NCBI GenBank assembly: GCA_010672925.1
Contig: JAAHFP010000001.1
Span: 577,250-641,249, forward strand
Reading direction: 5' to 3'
Length of the DNA: 64,000 bases
Source: Symploca sp. SIO1C2
GTDB taxonomy: Bacteria > Cyanobacteriota > Cyanobacteriia > Cyanobacteriales > Coleofasciculaceae
Position 1 is the stretch's first letter. Each line of letters begins with the position of its first letter. Below, piece after piece: positions 23,745-33,138 of this stretch. Below the pieces are notes generated by a model. That model was not told where the DNA came from and did no database searches. It saw nothing but the letters and a program-made list of their open reading frames with translations. A program made the translations under genes and the position numbers.

Positions 23745-23894
23745 CTACCAATCAGCTCTTCTCGGCTTATAGGGATCATCACTAAATGGCTGTAAACCAG
23801 TAGCTGGATAAGCATCATCGTTAGGACCAAAGATTCTGAATACTGCTTCAGAAATATATTTTGTGATGCTCTCAAACAGGTTGTAAATACCCAT
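23745..23894 (-). CDS. Small 49-residue conserved-looking protein
   Basis: The frame begins MGIYNLFESITKYI and ends ADW, with AGGAG placed 8 bp before its ATG, a good ribosome site. The centre FRIFGPNDDAYPATGLQP and SDDPYKPRR is Pro- and Asp-rich after an amphipathic N-terminal helix. I recall similar short proteins in other cyanobacteria, but no function. It is isolated, divergent from the kinase gene's terminator side and 0.4 kb from murJ. Confidence 0.65.
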   Translation of the reverse strand: MGIYNLFESITKYISEAVFRIFGPNDDAYPATGLQPFSDDPYKPRRADW

Positions 23895-24152
23895 AATACT
23901 AATCTCCTGATGCATTAAGGCATAATCTCAAGATTTCCAATAAAGTCAATTACGCCTGTGTATTTAAATTATGAGTATCTAAGAGGTATTTGAGTTATTC
24001 TGTAATATTTATTCGACTATATTTGCAATACTTTTCTTTTAGTCAAGTCAATATCAAGATTGTTATTCAAAATTATACTTTTTTTAACAAAAAGACAGGG
24101 AATTGGGAATTGGGAATTGGGAACAGGAGTGTTCCTACTTTCATCACCTGGT

Positions 24153-24180
24153 AGTGAAAAAATTTTTCATCGGGACTGCC
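24153..24180. repeat. GTGAAAAAA-TTTTTCATCGGGAC repeat, copy 2
   Basis: See 10597-10617. Here it is followed by a GGTTCCCCTCC repeat (24182-24218) and the CTGCCTC array. A GGGAATT array lies at about 24098-24122. Confidence 0.7.
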
Positions 24181-24181
24181 T

Positions 24182-24218
24182 CCGGTTCCCCTCCTTGGAG
24201 GGGTTAGGGGTGGGTTCT
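24182..24218 (-). repeat. GAACCCACCCCTAACCCC repeat, inverted copy
   Basis: Reverse complement of the repeat at 465-500 and 28573-28610. Confidence 0.7.
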
Positions 24219-24303
24219 GCCTCCTGCCTTCTGCCTCCTGCCTCCTGCCTCCTGCCTTCTGCCTCCTGCCTTCTGCCTTCTGCCTTCTGCCTCCTGCCTT
24301 CTT
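24217..24303 (+). repeat. CTGCCTC/CTGCCTT heptamer array
   Basis: About twelve 7-bp units end a few bases before the murJ stop codon. Related short runs are at 32253-32270 and 32341-32362. Confidence 0.95.
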
Positions 24304-24307
24304 ACAC

Positions 24308-25921
24308 CTACCTGCCCAACTTCTGACGCACACGGGTAACAAAAATATCCACCTCCGGCAAATGTAGCCTAGTTGCCAACAAAGCAAAAACAACCAAACC
24401 AACTATCCCAGCTAAGCTTAACTGCAACAGTCCTAACCAAAGATTACTGATCTCTAAAACTTGCTCACAACCCCAGCTGACACCCCAACTAGCTAAACCA
24501 GCAAAGATACTGCTAACTGCTAATCCCACAATCGGGAAAGTCCACTCCTGCCAAGGTAAGCCATTCAGCTTTTTCTGCAACAGCCACAACAATAGCACCA
24601 TGGAAGTGATATTCACCCCAACGGTGGCAAAGACGATACCTGGTGTGCCAAAAGCACCTACTAGAAAATAATCCAGTACTGCATTAAGAAAGATATTAAA
24701 CACACTGATGCGAAACGGTGTTTGCCCATCTCCCAAGCCATAAAATACCCTGACTAAAACATCCCTTGCTAAGTAGACAAACATGCCGGTACCGTAAGCC
24801 ATTAGTACCGGTGCTACCTGCATCGCCGCTTGCTCGTCAAAAGCTTGGCGCTCATACACTACCCGTACAATCGGCATGGCCAAAGTTATCATTAAGGCAC
24901 TCAGGGGAAACATAGTGAGACCCGTCAAAATCATACCTTGACGAATCCGTTGCTTGAGTTCTGGCCAATTTTCAGGAGCAGCTAGGCGGGAAAATACTGG
25001 CAGCAGTGGTACTAAAATTACATTGGAAATAATTCCCAAAGGAGTATTAACCAAAAGATTGGCAAAATTCAAACTAGCACCAGCACCTGGAATATAAGAG
25101 GCAAAAAACAAGTCAGTGTAAACATTAATATGCAGCATCCCAGAAGAGAGGGTAGCTGGTGCCATTATCTGAAAGACTTCCTTAACTCCTGGTAACTGCC
25201 AGTCAAATCGCAGGCGTAACTTACCCATATTCATACGCCACTGGGCGGTCAATTGCACTAACCACTGAAGAATTGCCCCAATCAGAGTGCCACCAGCTAA
25301 TACTGCTCCCCCTAACTGGGCATATTGAGGTAAGCTAATTTTCTCCCCTAGTTGCAGCGCCAAAATACCCAAGCCCACAACAACTGCCACACTGGAAAAT
25401 AAGGGACTGACAGCAGGTAGCCAATATTGCTCTGCTGCATTAAGAGTACCAAAGCCAATACCAATCAATCCCCCCAGTATTGCCAGGGGAGCCATAATTT
25501 GCAATTGTTGAATTGCGATCGCGCGAACTTGCAAACCTTCCGGTGTGTTCCGAAAGCCTGGAGCAATCAGATCTATAAATACGTCAGCAAATAGTACCAA
25601 AGCAATGGTAACTACCAACAGAATACCTCCCACCAAAGTGGTCACGGTTTCCACTAACCGAGGAGCTTCCGATGAATCACGCTTAGCAAGAACACTAACT
25701 AAAGCACTGTGGAAGGGACCATTAATTCCCCCCAGTAGCACGAACAAAAAACCAGGGATAATATAAGCATAGAAGTAGGCATTGGCTACTGGACCGACAC
25801 CAAAGGCTGCTGCAATCACCTGCTGACGCACTAAGCCAAAAACTTTACTAATCAGCGTGGCAACCGCCACAACCCCTGCTATTCCCACCAAGGAGCGAGA
25901 AGGCTTCTGTTTGTCAGACAC
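24308..25921 (-). CDS. murJ: Lipid II flippase MurJ (MviN)
   Basis: The protein has 537 residues and about 14 membrane spans. Family marks include [22 protein letters not shown] at the start and the [23 protein letters not shown] segment. MurJ moves undecaprenyl-linked peptidoglycan precursor across the inner membrane. mraY, the enzyme that makes lipid I, is 3.2 kb away on the other strand. The stop codon abuts the CTGCCTC array. Confidence 0.93.
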   Translation of the reverse strand: MSDKQKPSRSLVGIAGVVAVATLISKVFGLVRQQVIAAAFGVGPVANAYFYAYIIPGFLFVLLGGINGPFHSALVSVLAKRDSSEAPRLVETVTTLVGGILLVVTIALVLFADVFIDLIAPGFRNTPEGLQVRAIAIQQLQIMAPLAILGGLIGIGFGTLNAAEQYWLPAVSPLFSSVAVVVGLGILALQLGEKISLPQYAQLGGAVLAGGTLIGAILQWLVQLTAQWRMNMGKLRLRFDWQLPGVKEVFQIMAPATLSSGMLHINVYTDLFFASYIPGAGASLNFANLLVNTPLGIISNVILVPLLPVFSRLAAPENWPELKQRIRQGMILTGLTMFPLSALMITLAMPIVRVVYERQAFDEQAAMQVAPVLMAYGTGMFVYLARDVLVRVFYGLGDGQTPFRISVFNIFLNAVLDYFLVGAFGTPGIVFATVGVNITSMVLLLWLLQKKLNGLPWQEWTFPIVGLAVSSIFAGLASWGVSWGCEQVLEISNLWLGLLQLSLAGIVGLVVFALLATRLHLPEVDIFVTRVRQKLGR

Positions 25922-25985
25922 AAATTTTCAACAATTATTCAGTAACTAGATAACATATAACCCATATTCCGCACACTTTGATACA

Positions 25986-26080
25986 TATAGCAGTCGCCAG
26001 GGTGGTTAAGACATTCTTAGGTAAGGCAAGTTAACAAGGGGCTTAAGCCCCTTGTCCCAATCAACTTGGTGGTTGCTATA
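25986..26080. mobile_element. MITE-like element with TATAGCA ends and central palindrome
   Basis: Ends TATAGCA and TGCTATA continue as an imperfect inverted repeat. A perfect palindrome, AAGGGGCTTAAGCCCCTT plus two more pairs on each side (26034-26055), lies in the centre. A second copy is at 38427-38532 and a partial one near 38943-38971. It sits upstream of murJ. The rest of 25922-26418 is AT-rich promoter-like sequence without a gene. Confidence 0.7.
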
Positions 26081-26418
26081 AATATAGATTTGAATCCAAG
26101 GTGAGTTGGGGAATCCAGCTTGTCAACTATCCTTAACTTAAGTTGACACCAATGATTACACACGCCCTATTGCATAGGTTATCCAAACGCTACGTGAATA
26201 TTACCCCCAACCTACAAGATTACTTTTTAATACTTATGTACTAGCATAAGAGCCTTGTTTTTTGGCAATGGGAAATAGAGAATAAACCAAAAAATTATAT
26301 GTATCTCATACCAGAAAGAGAATTGCTATATATATATGAAGCAATCATATTTATTGAGTAAAGCATGGTAAATTAGTGCAACTATCTATTGATAGATGTT
26401 TTAAGAAATTTTAATTCC

Positions 26419-28374
26419 ATGCAAATAAAATATCTTCTCCAACTACATACTGTCTTAGTTTTATGTTTGACTTTTTTAGAGTTATTTAGTACCAGAGCAG
26501 TCCAAGCCATACCAGATACTGAAGCAATTAAGAACTTAGAGATATCTGCCGATACAAATCCGCCACCAACACAACAGTTCACAGGTACAACTCTAGGGAG
26601 CAACATTGATTACCTAGCCCAAATTCAGCCCATCTCAGACTCGGAACTAGAAGAAACTTACACATCTGAGGACGAGGTTCTACGACAAATTGATGAATAC
26701 AGCCTTGAAGAAAGCTTGGACAAAAATTATCTAGATCCAGTCAGCGAAAATTACCTGGAGCCAGTAGATGAAAATTATCTGGAGCAAGTAACTGATGTTA
26801 ACCAGCTTAGGGATATTGATCCTTTTTGGTTTGAAGCATTAGATGAAATGGTCAGTAAATACGGCTGTCTAGTGGGTTACCCTGATAATACCTATCGTGG
26901 TGCGCGACCCATCACCCGTTATGAGATGGCCGCTGCTCTATCCCTTTGTATGGAAAATATAGAGAAATTCTTGGCAGAAGGTAGGAACGATATCCAACAG
27001 GAAGATTTGGACTCCCTTAAAAACTTGCAAGAACAATTAGCCACGATGATGGCAGATCACAGAACTGGTATTGAGCTATTAGATAGGCGAATTCAAGAAT
27101 TAGAAGGACGAATTACTACTCTTGAAGGCTCTCAATTCTCTGTCACCACCAAGTTAAGTGGGGAGGTTATTTTTGCCTTAAGTGATCTGGCTATTGATCA
27201 AACTCCTCGGTTACTTCCCCGGGGAACCCTGAATGGCTTTCCCCTTGTGGGACTTACAGATAATGATGATGCCAATCTTGTCTTTGGTGGTAGAGGGAGG
27301 CTATGGCTGAGAACGAGTTTTAATGGGGAAGATCAGCTGCTATTGCGGGCTACTGTAAGTAATTTACCGATGTTTGATGATGCCAATGAGTTGACAGGAA
27401 GAAACATTCCCAATCTCGAGTCCTTAACTGGGGAAACGACTCAGACATTTAATATTGGCTTCAATACTCCAACCTTTCAAACCAACAATTTCACTGCTTC
27501 CTATTCCCTACCCTTGGGAGATGTTGTTCACACTCATATTTTTGCTGCTGGTGGCATTTGGAGTGATTTTGTCCCGACTTTAAATCCTTATTTTGAAGAT
27601 TATGATGGAGGAAATGGAGCTTTGTCTACCTTTGCTTCCAGTAATCCGATTTATCGGATTGGCGGTGGATCTGGAATTGGATTTAATTTCAATTTGGATT
27701 TTCTAGAATCTTTCCTCGGACCATCGCGGCTATCTGTGGGTTATCTGGCCAGTTCGAGAATAGTTAATAATCTAAGTGTAGATGGTCTCTTTGGTGGCGA
27801 CTATGCAGTGTTAGCGCAACTAGACTTCCAGTTAAGCGATCGCCTTGCATTGGGTTTGACATATAATCATGGCTACCATCCCAGCAATACTGCCGTATTT
27901 GATATGGGTGGTTTGGGCAGCCAAGGAGTTGTGGGTAGTGCTATATCGAATACCGCCGCCTCCGGTATGACAATTCCTAAAATCACCAATGCTTATGGCG
28001 TTGAAATGGCTTGGCAAGTTGTTGATGCAGTCTCTCTTAGTGGCTTTTTTACATACATAGATGCCCATGCACCTGCTGTGCAACCAGGGGACTACGAGAT
28101 TTGGACTTATGGCGTGGGACTCGCTTTCCCGGATTTGTTTAAAGAAGGTGGTTTGTTGGGTATTTTTGGTGGGACGCAACCCTATGTAGCAGGTTTTGAT
28201 TCTGATACAGCAACCATCCGCAACAATATACTCCCTCGTCACTTGGAAATTTTTTATCGCTACCCTATCAACAAGCGTATATCACTTACTCCAGGCATCA
28301 TCTTCTTCACCAGTCCTAACCAAATTAGAGCCGGGGGTAGCATTGCTACCTTGAGAGCTACGTTTAGCTTTTGA
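26419..28374 (+). CDS. SLH-domain outer-membrane porin (SomA/OprB-type, iron-uptake porin group)
   Basis: I prefer the ATG at 26419 (651 residues), which places a signal peptide (QIKYLLQLHTVLVLCLTF, ending RAVQA) at the start; a TTG at 26389 is possible. After an acidic linker with NYLEPV-like repeats comes an SLH domain (about 125-195: VTDVNQLRDIDPFWFEALDEM, then GYPDNTYRGARPITRYEMAA), which binds the cell-wall polymer. A short coiled coil (ELLDRRIQELEGRITTLEG) leads to a beta-barrel that ends LRATFSF, with the C-terminal Phe typical of outer-membrane proteins. Such porins are the major outer-membrane channels of cyanobacteria. Confidence 0.9.
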   Translation: MQIKYLLQLHTVLVLCLTFLELFSTRAVQAIPDTEAIKNLEISADTNPPPTQQFTGTTLGSNIDYLAQIQPISDSELEETYTSEDEVLRQIDEYSLEESLDKNYLDPVSENYLEPVDENYLEQVTDVNQLRDIDPFWFEALDEMVSKYGCLVGYPDNTYRGARPITRYEMAAALSLCMENIEKFLAEGRNDIQQEDLDSLKNLQEQLATMMADHRTGIELLDRRIQELEGRITTLEGSQFSVTTKLSGEVIFALSDLAIDQTPRLLPRGTLNGFPLVGLTDNDDANLVFGGRGRLWLRTSFNGEDQLLLRATVSNLPMFDDANELTGRNIPNLESLTGETTQTFNIGFNTPTFQTNNFTASYSLPLGDVVHTHIFAAGGIWSDFVPTLNPYFEDYDGGNGALSTFASSNPIYRIGGGSGIGFNFNLDFLESFLGPSRLSVGYLASSRIVNNLSVDGLFGGDYAVLAQLDFQLSDRLALGLTYNHGYHPSNTAVFDMGGLGSQGVVGSAISNTAASGMTIPKITNAYGVEMAWQVVDAVSLSGFFTYIDAHAPAVQPGDYEIWTYGVGLAFPDLFKEGGLLGIFGGTQPYVAGFDSDTATIRNNILPRHLEIFYRYPINKRISLTPGIIFFTSPNQIRAGGSIATLRATFSF

Positions 28375-28387
28375 GAAACAAGGCTTG

Positions 28388-28428
28388 AGATTTTAGATTT
28401 TAGATTTTAGATTTTAGATTGAATAAAT
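28388..28428 (+). repeat. Heptamer array (ATTTTAG)n
   Basis: Starts 14 bp after the porin stop codon and ends AGATTGAATAAAT as at 9349. The gap 28375-29096 also holds three GAAACAAGGC motifs (28374, 28447, 28554) and the repeat at 28573; no gene is visible. Confidence 0.85.
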
Positions 28429-28572
28429 ATTTGCTCAAGTCTTTCAAGAAACAAGGCAGAGGGCAGAGGTCAGAAGGCAGAAGGGAAGAGGGTTTTGCTT
28501 GTTTGGAGACCTTCGTCGCGGGTGGCCATCGCCGCCAGTGGGGTTGCTCTGAAGAAACAAGGCAACAGGCAC

Positions 28573-28610
28573 GAACCCACCCCTAACCCCTCCAAGGAGG
28601 GGAACCGGAG
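28573..28610 (+). repeat. GAACCCACCCCTAACCCC repeat
   Basis: Third copy of the family seen at 465 and 24182, here with the full AAGGAGGGGAACCGGAG tail. Confidence 0.75.
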
Positions 28611-29096
28611 GCTCTGAGGGAAGGAGGGGCAAGTAATAAGAAAAATTTATATAATTTGTCAGGATGAAGCTAAGCTCAACAGAAGAAAGTAGTGTAAGAA
28701 GGCTTAATCCCAACGGATTGCTTTGAACTCATAGCAGCAAGCCCTTACCAAGGTTAGCTTTGCTTTCCAAATGACAAGGTGCAATGGCAGGAGCCACACT
28801 GAGGGGTGACACAGATTTTCTGGGGGTTGACAGCGATTTCTAGTACTTGAAAAGGCTACACTTCCTAGCTGTAGAATCTAACCAAATCAAAGCTCCTTTA
28901 AGATTTACAGCCTTTGGCTGCAACCAAGTTCTCCATGGCTGAAGTTATAGTTACCTATATAGATTAACCCCCAGAGTAAATTTGCTTATCATTGGCACCA
29001 AAATCAGCTTTTGATGGTAGTATTCCCAATGATTGGGGTTAGTCAGCACGGGAATCAAGAGAAGCGCTAGCTAATCGCCACCTGTGTGTGTGAGGA

Positions 29097-30248
29097 ATGA
29101 TAGACAAAGGAAATAACATAATAGTGGTTGACGCAAAAATATCTTCTGGGCATTCGTCTAAACTGACGGGATTTAGGCTCCTAATACTACTAACAGCTGG
29201 GTTAAGTTTGGGAGCATTTACTCTGGATTGGACAGCAGGACGAACACCTTTTTCGGGTACGGCGATGACTTTGCCCCTAATACTTTCTGCTGTAGTGACT
29301 GCGGTATTAGGCTTATGGGTAGTCCCGTTGTTACAATCCCTGAAGCTAGGGCAAATTATTCGTGAAGACGGGCCTCAAACTCATTTGAAAAAAGCAGGCA
29401 CCCCGACAATGGGCGGGGTGTTTGTCGTTCCAGTGGCAGTGGCGATAGCTCTTTTATGGTCAGGATGGATAGCCACGGTACCAGATCTAGGACCTGTACT
29501 AGCAGTATCCTTGGTAACTCTTGGCTATGGAGGGATTGGCTGGTTGGATGACTGGCAAATTATCCAACGCCGCTCCAATAAAGGAATTTCTCCCCGGTTA
29601 AAACTGGCTTTACAAATCGGTGTTGGTTTAGTCTTTTGTTCCTGGTTGGCTTGGACTAGTCCAGTTGATGTTACTAATATTGCTCTGCCTTTTGGTGTTG
29701 TTTTGTCCTTAGGTGGACTATTTTGGCCTTTAGCGATGTTTGTGCTGCTAGCAGAAACGAATGCCACTAATCTGACTGATGGTGTTGATGGATTAGCTGC
29801 TGGTACTGGCGCAATTGCTCTTTTGGGATTAGGAGCAGTCATTGCCCCCACTTCACCAGGCTTAATGATTTTCTGTGCTTGCTTAGCTGGTAGTTTTCTG
29901 GGTTTTGTTTGCCATAACCACAATCCAGCTAAAGTATTTATGGGTGATACCGGTTCCCTTGCCCTAGGAGGAGCCCTAGCCTCAGTAGGTATTTTGAGTC
30001 AAAACCTCTGGTGTTTGTTTATCATTAGCGGTTTGTTCTTTGTGGAATGCCTCTCGGTAATGATCCAAGTTAGTTACTTTAAATACACCAAACGTAAATA
30101 TGGCAAAGGTCAACGCTTCTTCAACATGTCACCGTTTCATAACCATCTTGAACTCTCTGGCTGGTCAGAAACTAAGATTGTTGGGGTGTTTTATCTAATT
30201 AACGGGATTCTTGCTTATTTGTGTTGCGCTCTCCATACTGGTATTTGA
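29097..30248 (+). CDS. mraY: Phospho-N-acetylmuramoyl-pentapeptide transferase
   Basis: The protein has 383 residues and about ten spans. All family motifs are present: EDGPQTHLKKAGTPTMGG, the DDWQIIQRRSNKG catalytic Asp pair, ATNLTDGVDGLA, VFMGDTGSLALGG and the C-terminal SPFHNHLELSGWSE. MraY links UDP-MurNAc-pentapeptide to undecaprenyl phosphate, giving lipid I at the inner membrane. The N-terminus is about 25 residues longer than many homologues. The repeat-rich gap upstream has no cell-wall genes. Confidence 0.96.
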   Translation: MIDKGNNIIVVDAKISSGHSSKLTGFRLLILLTAGLSLGAFTLDWTAGRTPFSGTAMTLPLILSAVVTAVLGLWVVPLLQSLKLGQIIREDGPQTHLKKAGTPTMGGVFVVPVAVAIALLWSGWIATVPDLGPVLAVSLVTLGYGGIGWLDDWQIIQRRSNKGISPRLKLALQIGVGLVFCSWLAWTSPVDVTNIALPFGVVLSLGGLFWPLAMFVLLAETNATNLTDGVDGLAAGTGAIALLGLGAVIAPTSPGLMIFCACLAGSFLGFVCHNHNPAKVFMGDTGSLALGGALASVGILSQNLWCLFIISGLFFVECLSVMIQVSYFKYTKRKYGKGQRFFNMSPFHNHLELSGWSETKIVGVFYLINGILAYLCCALHTGI

Positions 30249-30332
30249 AGGTCAATGACACAAGGTAACAAGTTAAACTACATTTGTGCCTTAACTTGTT
30301 CCAAATAACCAATGACCGATGACAAATAACTA

Positions 30333-31328
30333 ATGACCAATGACGAAGGATGCTTGCCAAAAGTTTCCGTAATCGTACCCGTCTATAACGGTGAGGCTGA
30401 TTTACCGGAATTAATTAGCTGTTTACGAGCTCAGACCTATCGAGCTGAAGCAGTAGAATATCTTCTAGTGGATAATGGTAGCCACGATCGCACTGCTGCT
30501 ATTATCCAAACTGCTATAAAAAAGGCGGCATCCCAGGGCATAACCCTGCGCTATCTAGAGGAGGATGCCATTCAAAGCTCCTATGCAGCCCGTAATACGG
30601 GTATTAGAGCTGCTCAAGGTCAAATTATCGCCTTTACTGATGCTGATTGTCGTCCCCAGCCAGATTGGTTAGAACTTCTGGTTATACCCTTAGCAAAAAC
30701 CAGTATTGGTATGGCAGTGGGTGAGATTATTGCTTTACCTGGTAAGACACTGCTGGAACAACATGCTGAGAACAATCAGGTATTATCCCAACAACATACC
30801 TTAGCCCATCCATTTTACCCCTACGGACAAACTGCCAACCTCGCAGTTAAGAGGCAGATACTTGAACAGATAGGATTATTCCGTCCCTACCTTACCACTG
30901 GAGGAGATGCGGATATCTGCTGGCGTATGCAACAGCAAACCGACTGGCAACTAGATTTTGTCCCTACTGCCATTGTTAAGCATCGACATCGTTCCACCCT
31001 CACTGAATATTCACATCAGTGGCGTCGTTATGGTTGCTCTAACCGCTACTTACATGAATTACACGGTGTCGAGTTGATGAGAGAACTCACCACATCACAG
31101 TATCTCTATCGGCTCAGTCGCTGGTTGTTGAAGGAATTACCAGTTAATAGTATCAAAGCGATCGCGCATCAAACTCCTCCTATTGAAATTATTGGCACAC
31201 CGATTGGTCTTTTTGGTGCTTGGGCAAGGACTGCCGGACAAAAGACTGCTCAGTTACCTGACCAGGCTAGGGAAATTGCTTGGCTTGATGATGCTCCTGG
31301 TTTAAACGAGCATGAGCCTCAATCATAA
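30333..31328 (+). CDS. Family 2 glycosyltransferase
   Basis: The protein has 331 residues. A GT-A fold opens with KVSVIVPVYNGEADLPELI (10-28), followed by EYLLVDNGSHDRT and the metal-site region AFTDADCRPQPDW. GGDADICWRMQQQ corresponds to the ED-type acceptor motif. No membrane span is clear, so it is cytosolic or peripheral. The start codon and first codons (ATGACCAATGACG) belong to an AACCAATGAC-type repeat running from about 30300. Sugar and acceptor are unknown. Confidence 0.85.
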   Translation: MTNDEGCLPKVSVIVPVYNGEADLPELISCLRAQTYRAEAVEYLLVDNGSHDRTAAIIQTAIKKAASQGITLRYLEEDAIQSSYAARNTGIRAAQGQIIAFTDADCRPQPDWLELLVIPLAKTSIGMAVGEIIALPGKTLLEQHAENNQVLSQQHTLAHPFYPYGQTANLAVKRQILEQIGLFRPYLTTGGDADICWRMQQQTDWQLDFVPTAIVKHRHRSTLTEYSHQWRRYGCSNRYLHELHGVELMRELTTSQYLYRLSRWLLKELPVNSIKAIAHQTPPIEIIGTPIGLFGAWARTAGQKTAQLPDQAREIAWLDDAPGLNEHEPQS

Positions 31329-31845
31329 ACTATTACTATTTTAACAATAGGGCAGACTTTGCTTCAGACTTGTTCCAAGCTTGATTGCTGACATTCTGCT
31401 TCAAGTGGAAATTTTATCCAGCCACAGTAAAAGCGCTGTAGGTAGAAAGAAATTGACTACTTAACCAAAACATAAAGATAAGTTTACCAAATTTAAATTA
31501 AGTTAATTAGTTGCAATCTATTTTTGTTAGTTGTAGAATTAAAATGTATTCTTTCAGTGACTGCCATCACACTATCATTGCGATTTTGGTCATAGACAAA
31601 GTCACTGTCATCCAGTGGGCAAGATAAACTGCGCCATACTTGATGTCTTAGAGACCCGCTCAAACTAGAGCATTAGTAAGTTGATTATTCAAATTTTAGT
31701 GGCACAATCTCTTACTATAATACTTTGGTTAGAGGAAAATGTATCGAAATAGACAAAAAAAATCCGTTTAATTACGGCTATGGCTCACATTAATTCAGAC
31801 TAAGTGATTGACAGTTGAAAATTACATCAGCAAATCTTCAGGGGT
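31329..31845. other. 517-bp gap, no gene seen
   Basis: AT-rich sequence with stops in all frames. It presumably holds the promoter of the small gene at 31852; I see no clear motif. Confidence 0.5.
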
Positions 31846-31851
31846 GTGAAA

Positions 31852-32097
31852 ATGTATCAAAAAACACAAAAATCCTTAAGTCATTACCTTTACAAAGGCT
31901 TCCTAATTCTTTTTGCCCAACAGTCTGACTGGCAAAACAACAGGATACTTTACGGTGTCTCAGTGGAAATGCCCAGGGGAGAAGGTTTTATTACCGTTGG
32001 CGTCTTTGAGAATATTGGAGTAGCAAAATTGGAGGCTAAGATCTTAATTGATAGCTTTCAGCCAACCAACCTTGCTTCTACCAAACTTGCCATCTAA
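31852..32097 (+). CDS. Small hypothetical protein
   Basis: The protein has 81 residues from ATG 31852; GTG 31846 would add two. The composition is mixed, with FITVGVFENIGVAKLEAKILI near the C-terminus and no membrane span. I do not recognise it. It lies between AT-rich gaps with no close neighbours. Confidence 0.45.
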   Translation: MYQKTQKSLSHYLYKGFLILFAQQSDWQNNRILYGVSVEMPRGEGFITVGVFENIGVAKLEAKILIDSFQPTNLASTKLAI

Positions 32098-32315
32098 AGT
32101 TGTTGAGAACAAAATATCTTACCTGACATAGGTCAAAAAAACAGGAAGAAAAAAGAAAGTAGCAATCTCCACGCTAGCTATATCTTACTAAATAAAAGCA
32201 GGAACCCTTCAATGAGAATGGAGAATGGAGAATGGAGAATTAAGAATTGAGAATTCTGCCTCCTGCCTTCTGACTTGAAAGTAGGCAACAGTCAACAGTC
32301 AACTTTCATGTATGG

Positions 32316-32345
32316 TGGTGAAAAAAATTTTTCATCGGCACTGCC
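32316..32345. repeat. GTGAAAAAAA-TTTTTCATCGG repeat, copy 3
   Basis: Third copy of the family at 10597 and 24153. AATGGAG/AATTGAG heptamers occupy 32215-32250 just upstream. Confidence 0.7.
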
Positions 32346-32389
32346 TTCTACCTCCTGCCTTCAGAGTACTGTCTCTTTAACACTCACTA

Positions 32390-32788
32390 TTAATCTAACC
32401 AATCATCAAGTTTGGAGCATTTGTAGCTTACAGACCTGACAGATTTATTCATATTTTTTCTGTAGTCTTTCATACCACTAGGCTTAGCTTCTGAACGACC
32501 TAAGTGTGACTCCCGGAATTGCCTAGTAGAAGAAGAGGGAGGCTGGGGTCGAGGTCTAGTAAAGGAATCTCTTCTTCTCCTGGTGGGTTGTCGTAAAGAG
32601 CGCAACTGAGCATGAGCTTCATTAATTTCTTGCAGCTTGCAGTGAGCCTTCTTTTGTAGGCGAGGGCGACCCACAAAGCGGTCAGGATGCCATACCCAGG
32701 TTAAATCGATGTAGCCTTGATGGATTTCCTCTGGTGAAGCTTCTGGCTCAATCTCAAGGACTCTGTAGTATTTCTCAGTTTTCAGCAT
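32390..32788 (-). CDS. J-domain (DnaJ-like) protein
   Basis: The protein has 132 residues. Residues 5-65 form a J domain (YYRVLEIEPEASPEEIHQGY, the HPD motif at 34-36, then KLQEINEAHAQL), which stimulates an Hsp70 partner. The rest is basic and Pro/Ser/Arg-rich, with no Cys-rich DnaJ core. It is a class C co-chaperone; its client is unknown. It stands alone. Confidence 0.85.
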   Translation of the reverse strand: MLKTEKYYRVLEIEPEASPEEIHQGYIDLTWVWHPDRFVGRPRLQKKAHCKLQEINEAHAQLRSLRQPTRRRRDSFTRPRPQPPSSSTRQFRESHLGRSEAKPSGMKDYRKNMNKSVRSVSYKCSKLDDWLD

Positions 32789-33138
32789 CTACAACATCCT
32801 ATAGTGACAAATATATAGTCAACAGAATTTAGTTATTTAAGTCTGAAGCGTGAAGAGGGTGTAGGAGGGAAAAAAAACACATCAGTTTAGGAAAAATATC
32901 TTTTGTAGTTTTTCTGTAACTTAAGTTAATGGTTTTAAGTAACACAATTCACAGTATTGTTGACATTTATTAGATAACTCCCCATTATTAATAAATAGTC
33001 TAAATTTAAGCATAACTCTTATTGCCAAAAATCTAAAGAAAATCTTAAGACTACAACTACTAGGTTTCTTTGAGAGACTAGAAGAAGGGTAAACAGCATT
33101 TGCCCTAATTAGTCCAAGTAACCCCAGATGTAGCAAGC
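32789..33138. other. 350-bp gap, no gene seen
   Basis: This is the intergenic region between the divergent J-domain and aminotransferase genes. It is AT-rich and I see no clear promoter pair. Confidence 0.5.

Noticed and set aside
24217-24303. CRISPR array
   Set aside because: Units are 7 bp without spacers. I found no repeat-spacer array and no cas gene in the window.
24073-24402. Reverse frame overlapping the CTGCCTC array
   Set aside because: It consists of translated heptamer repeats plus the antisense end of murJ.
28444-28713. 89-codon reverse frame after the porin
   Set aside because: It is built from interspersed repeats with no ribosome site.
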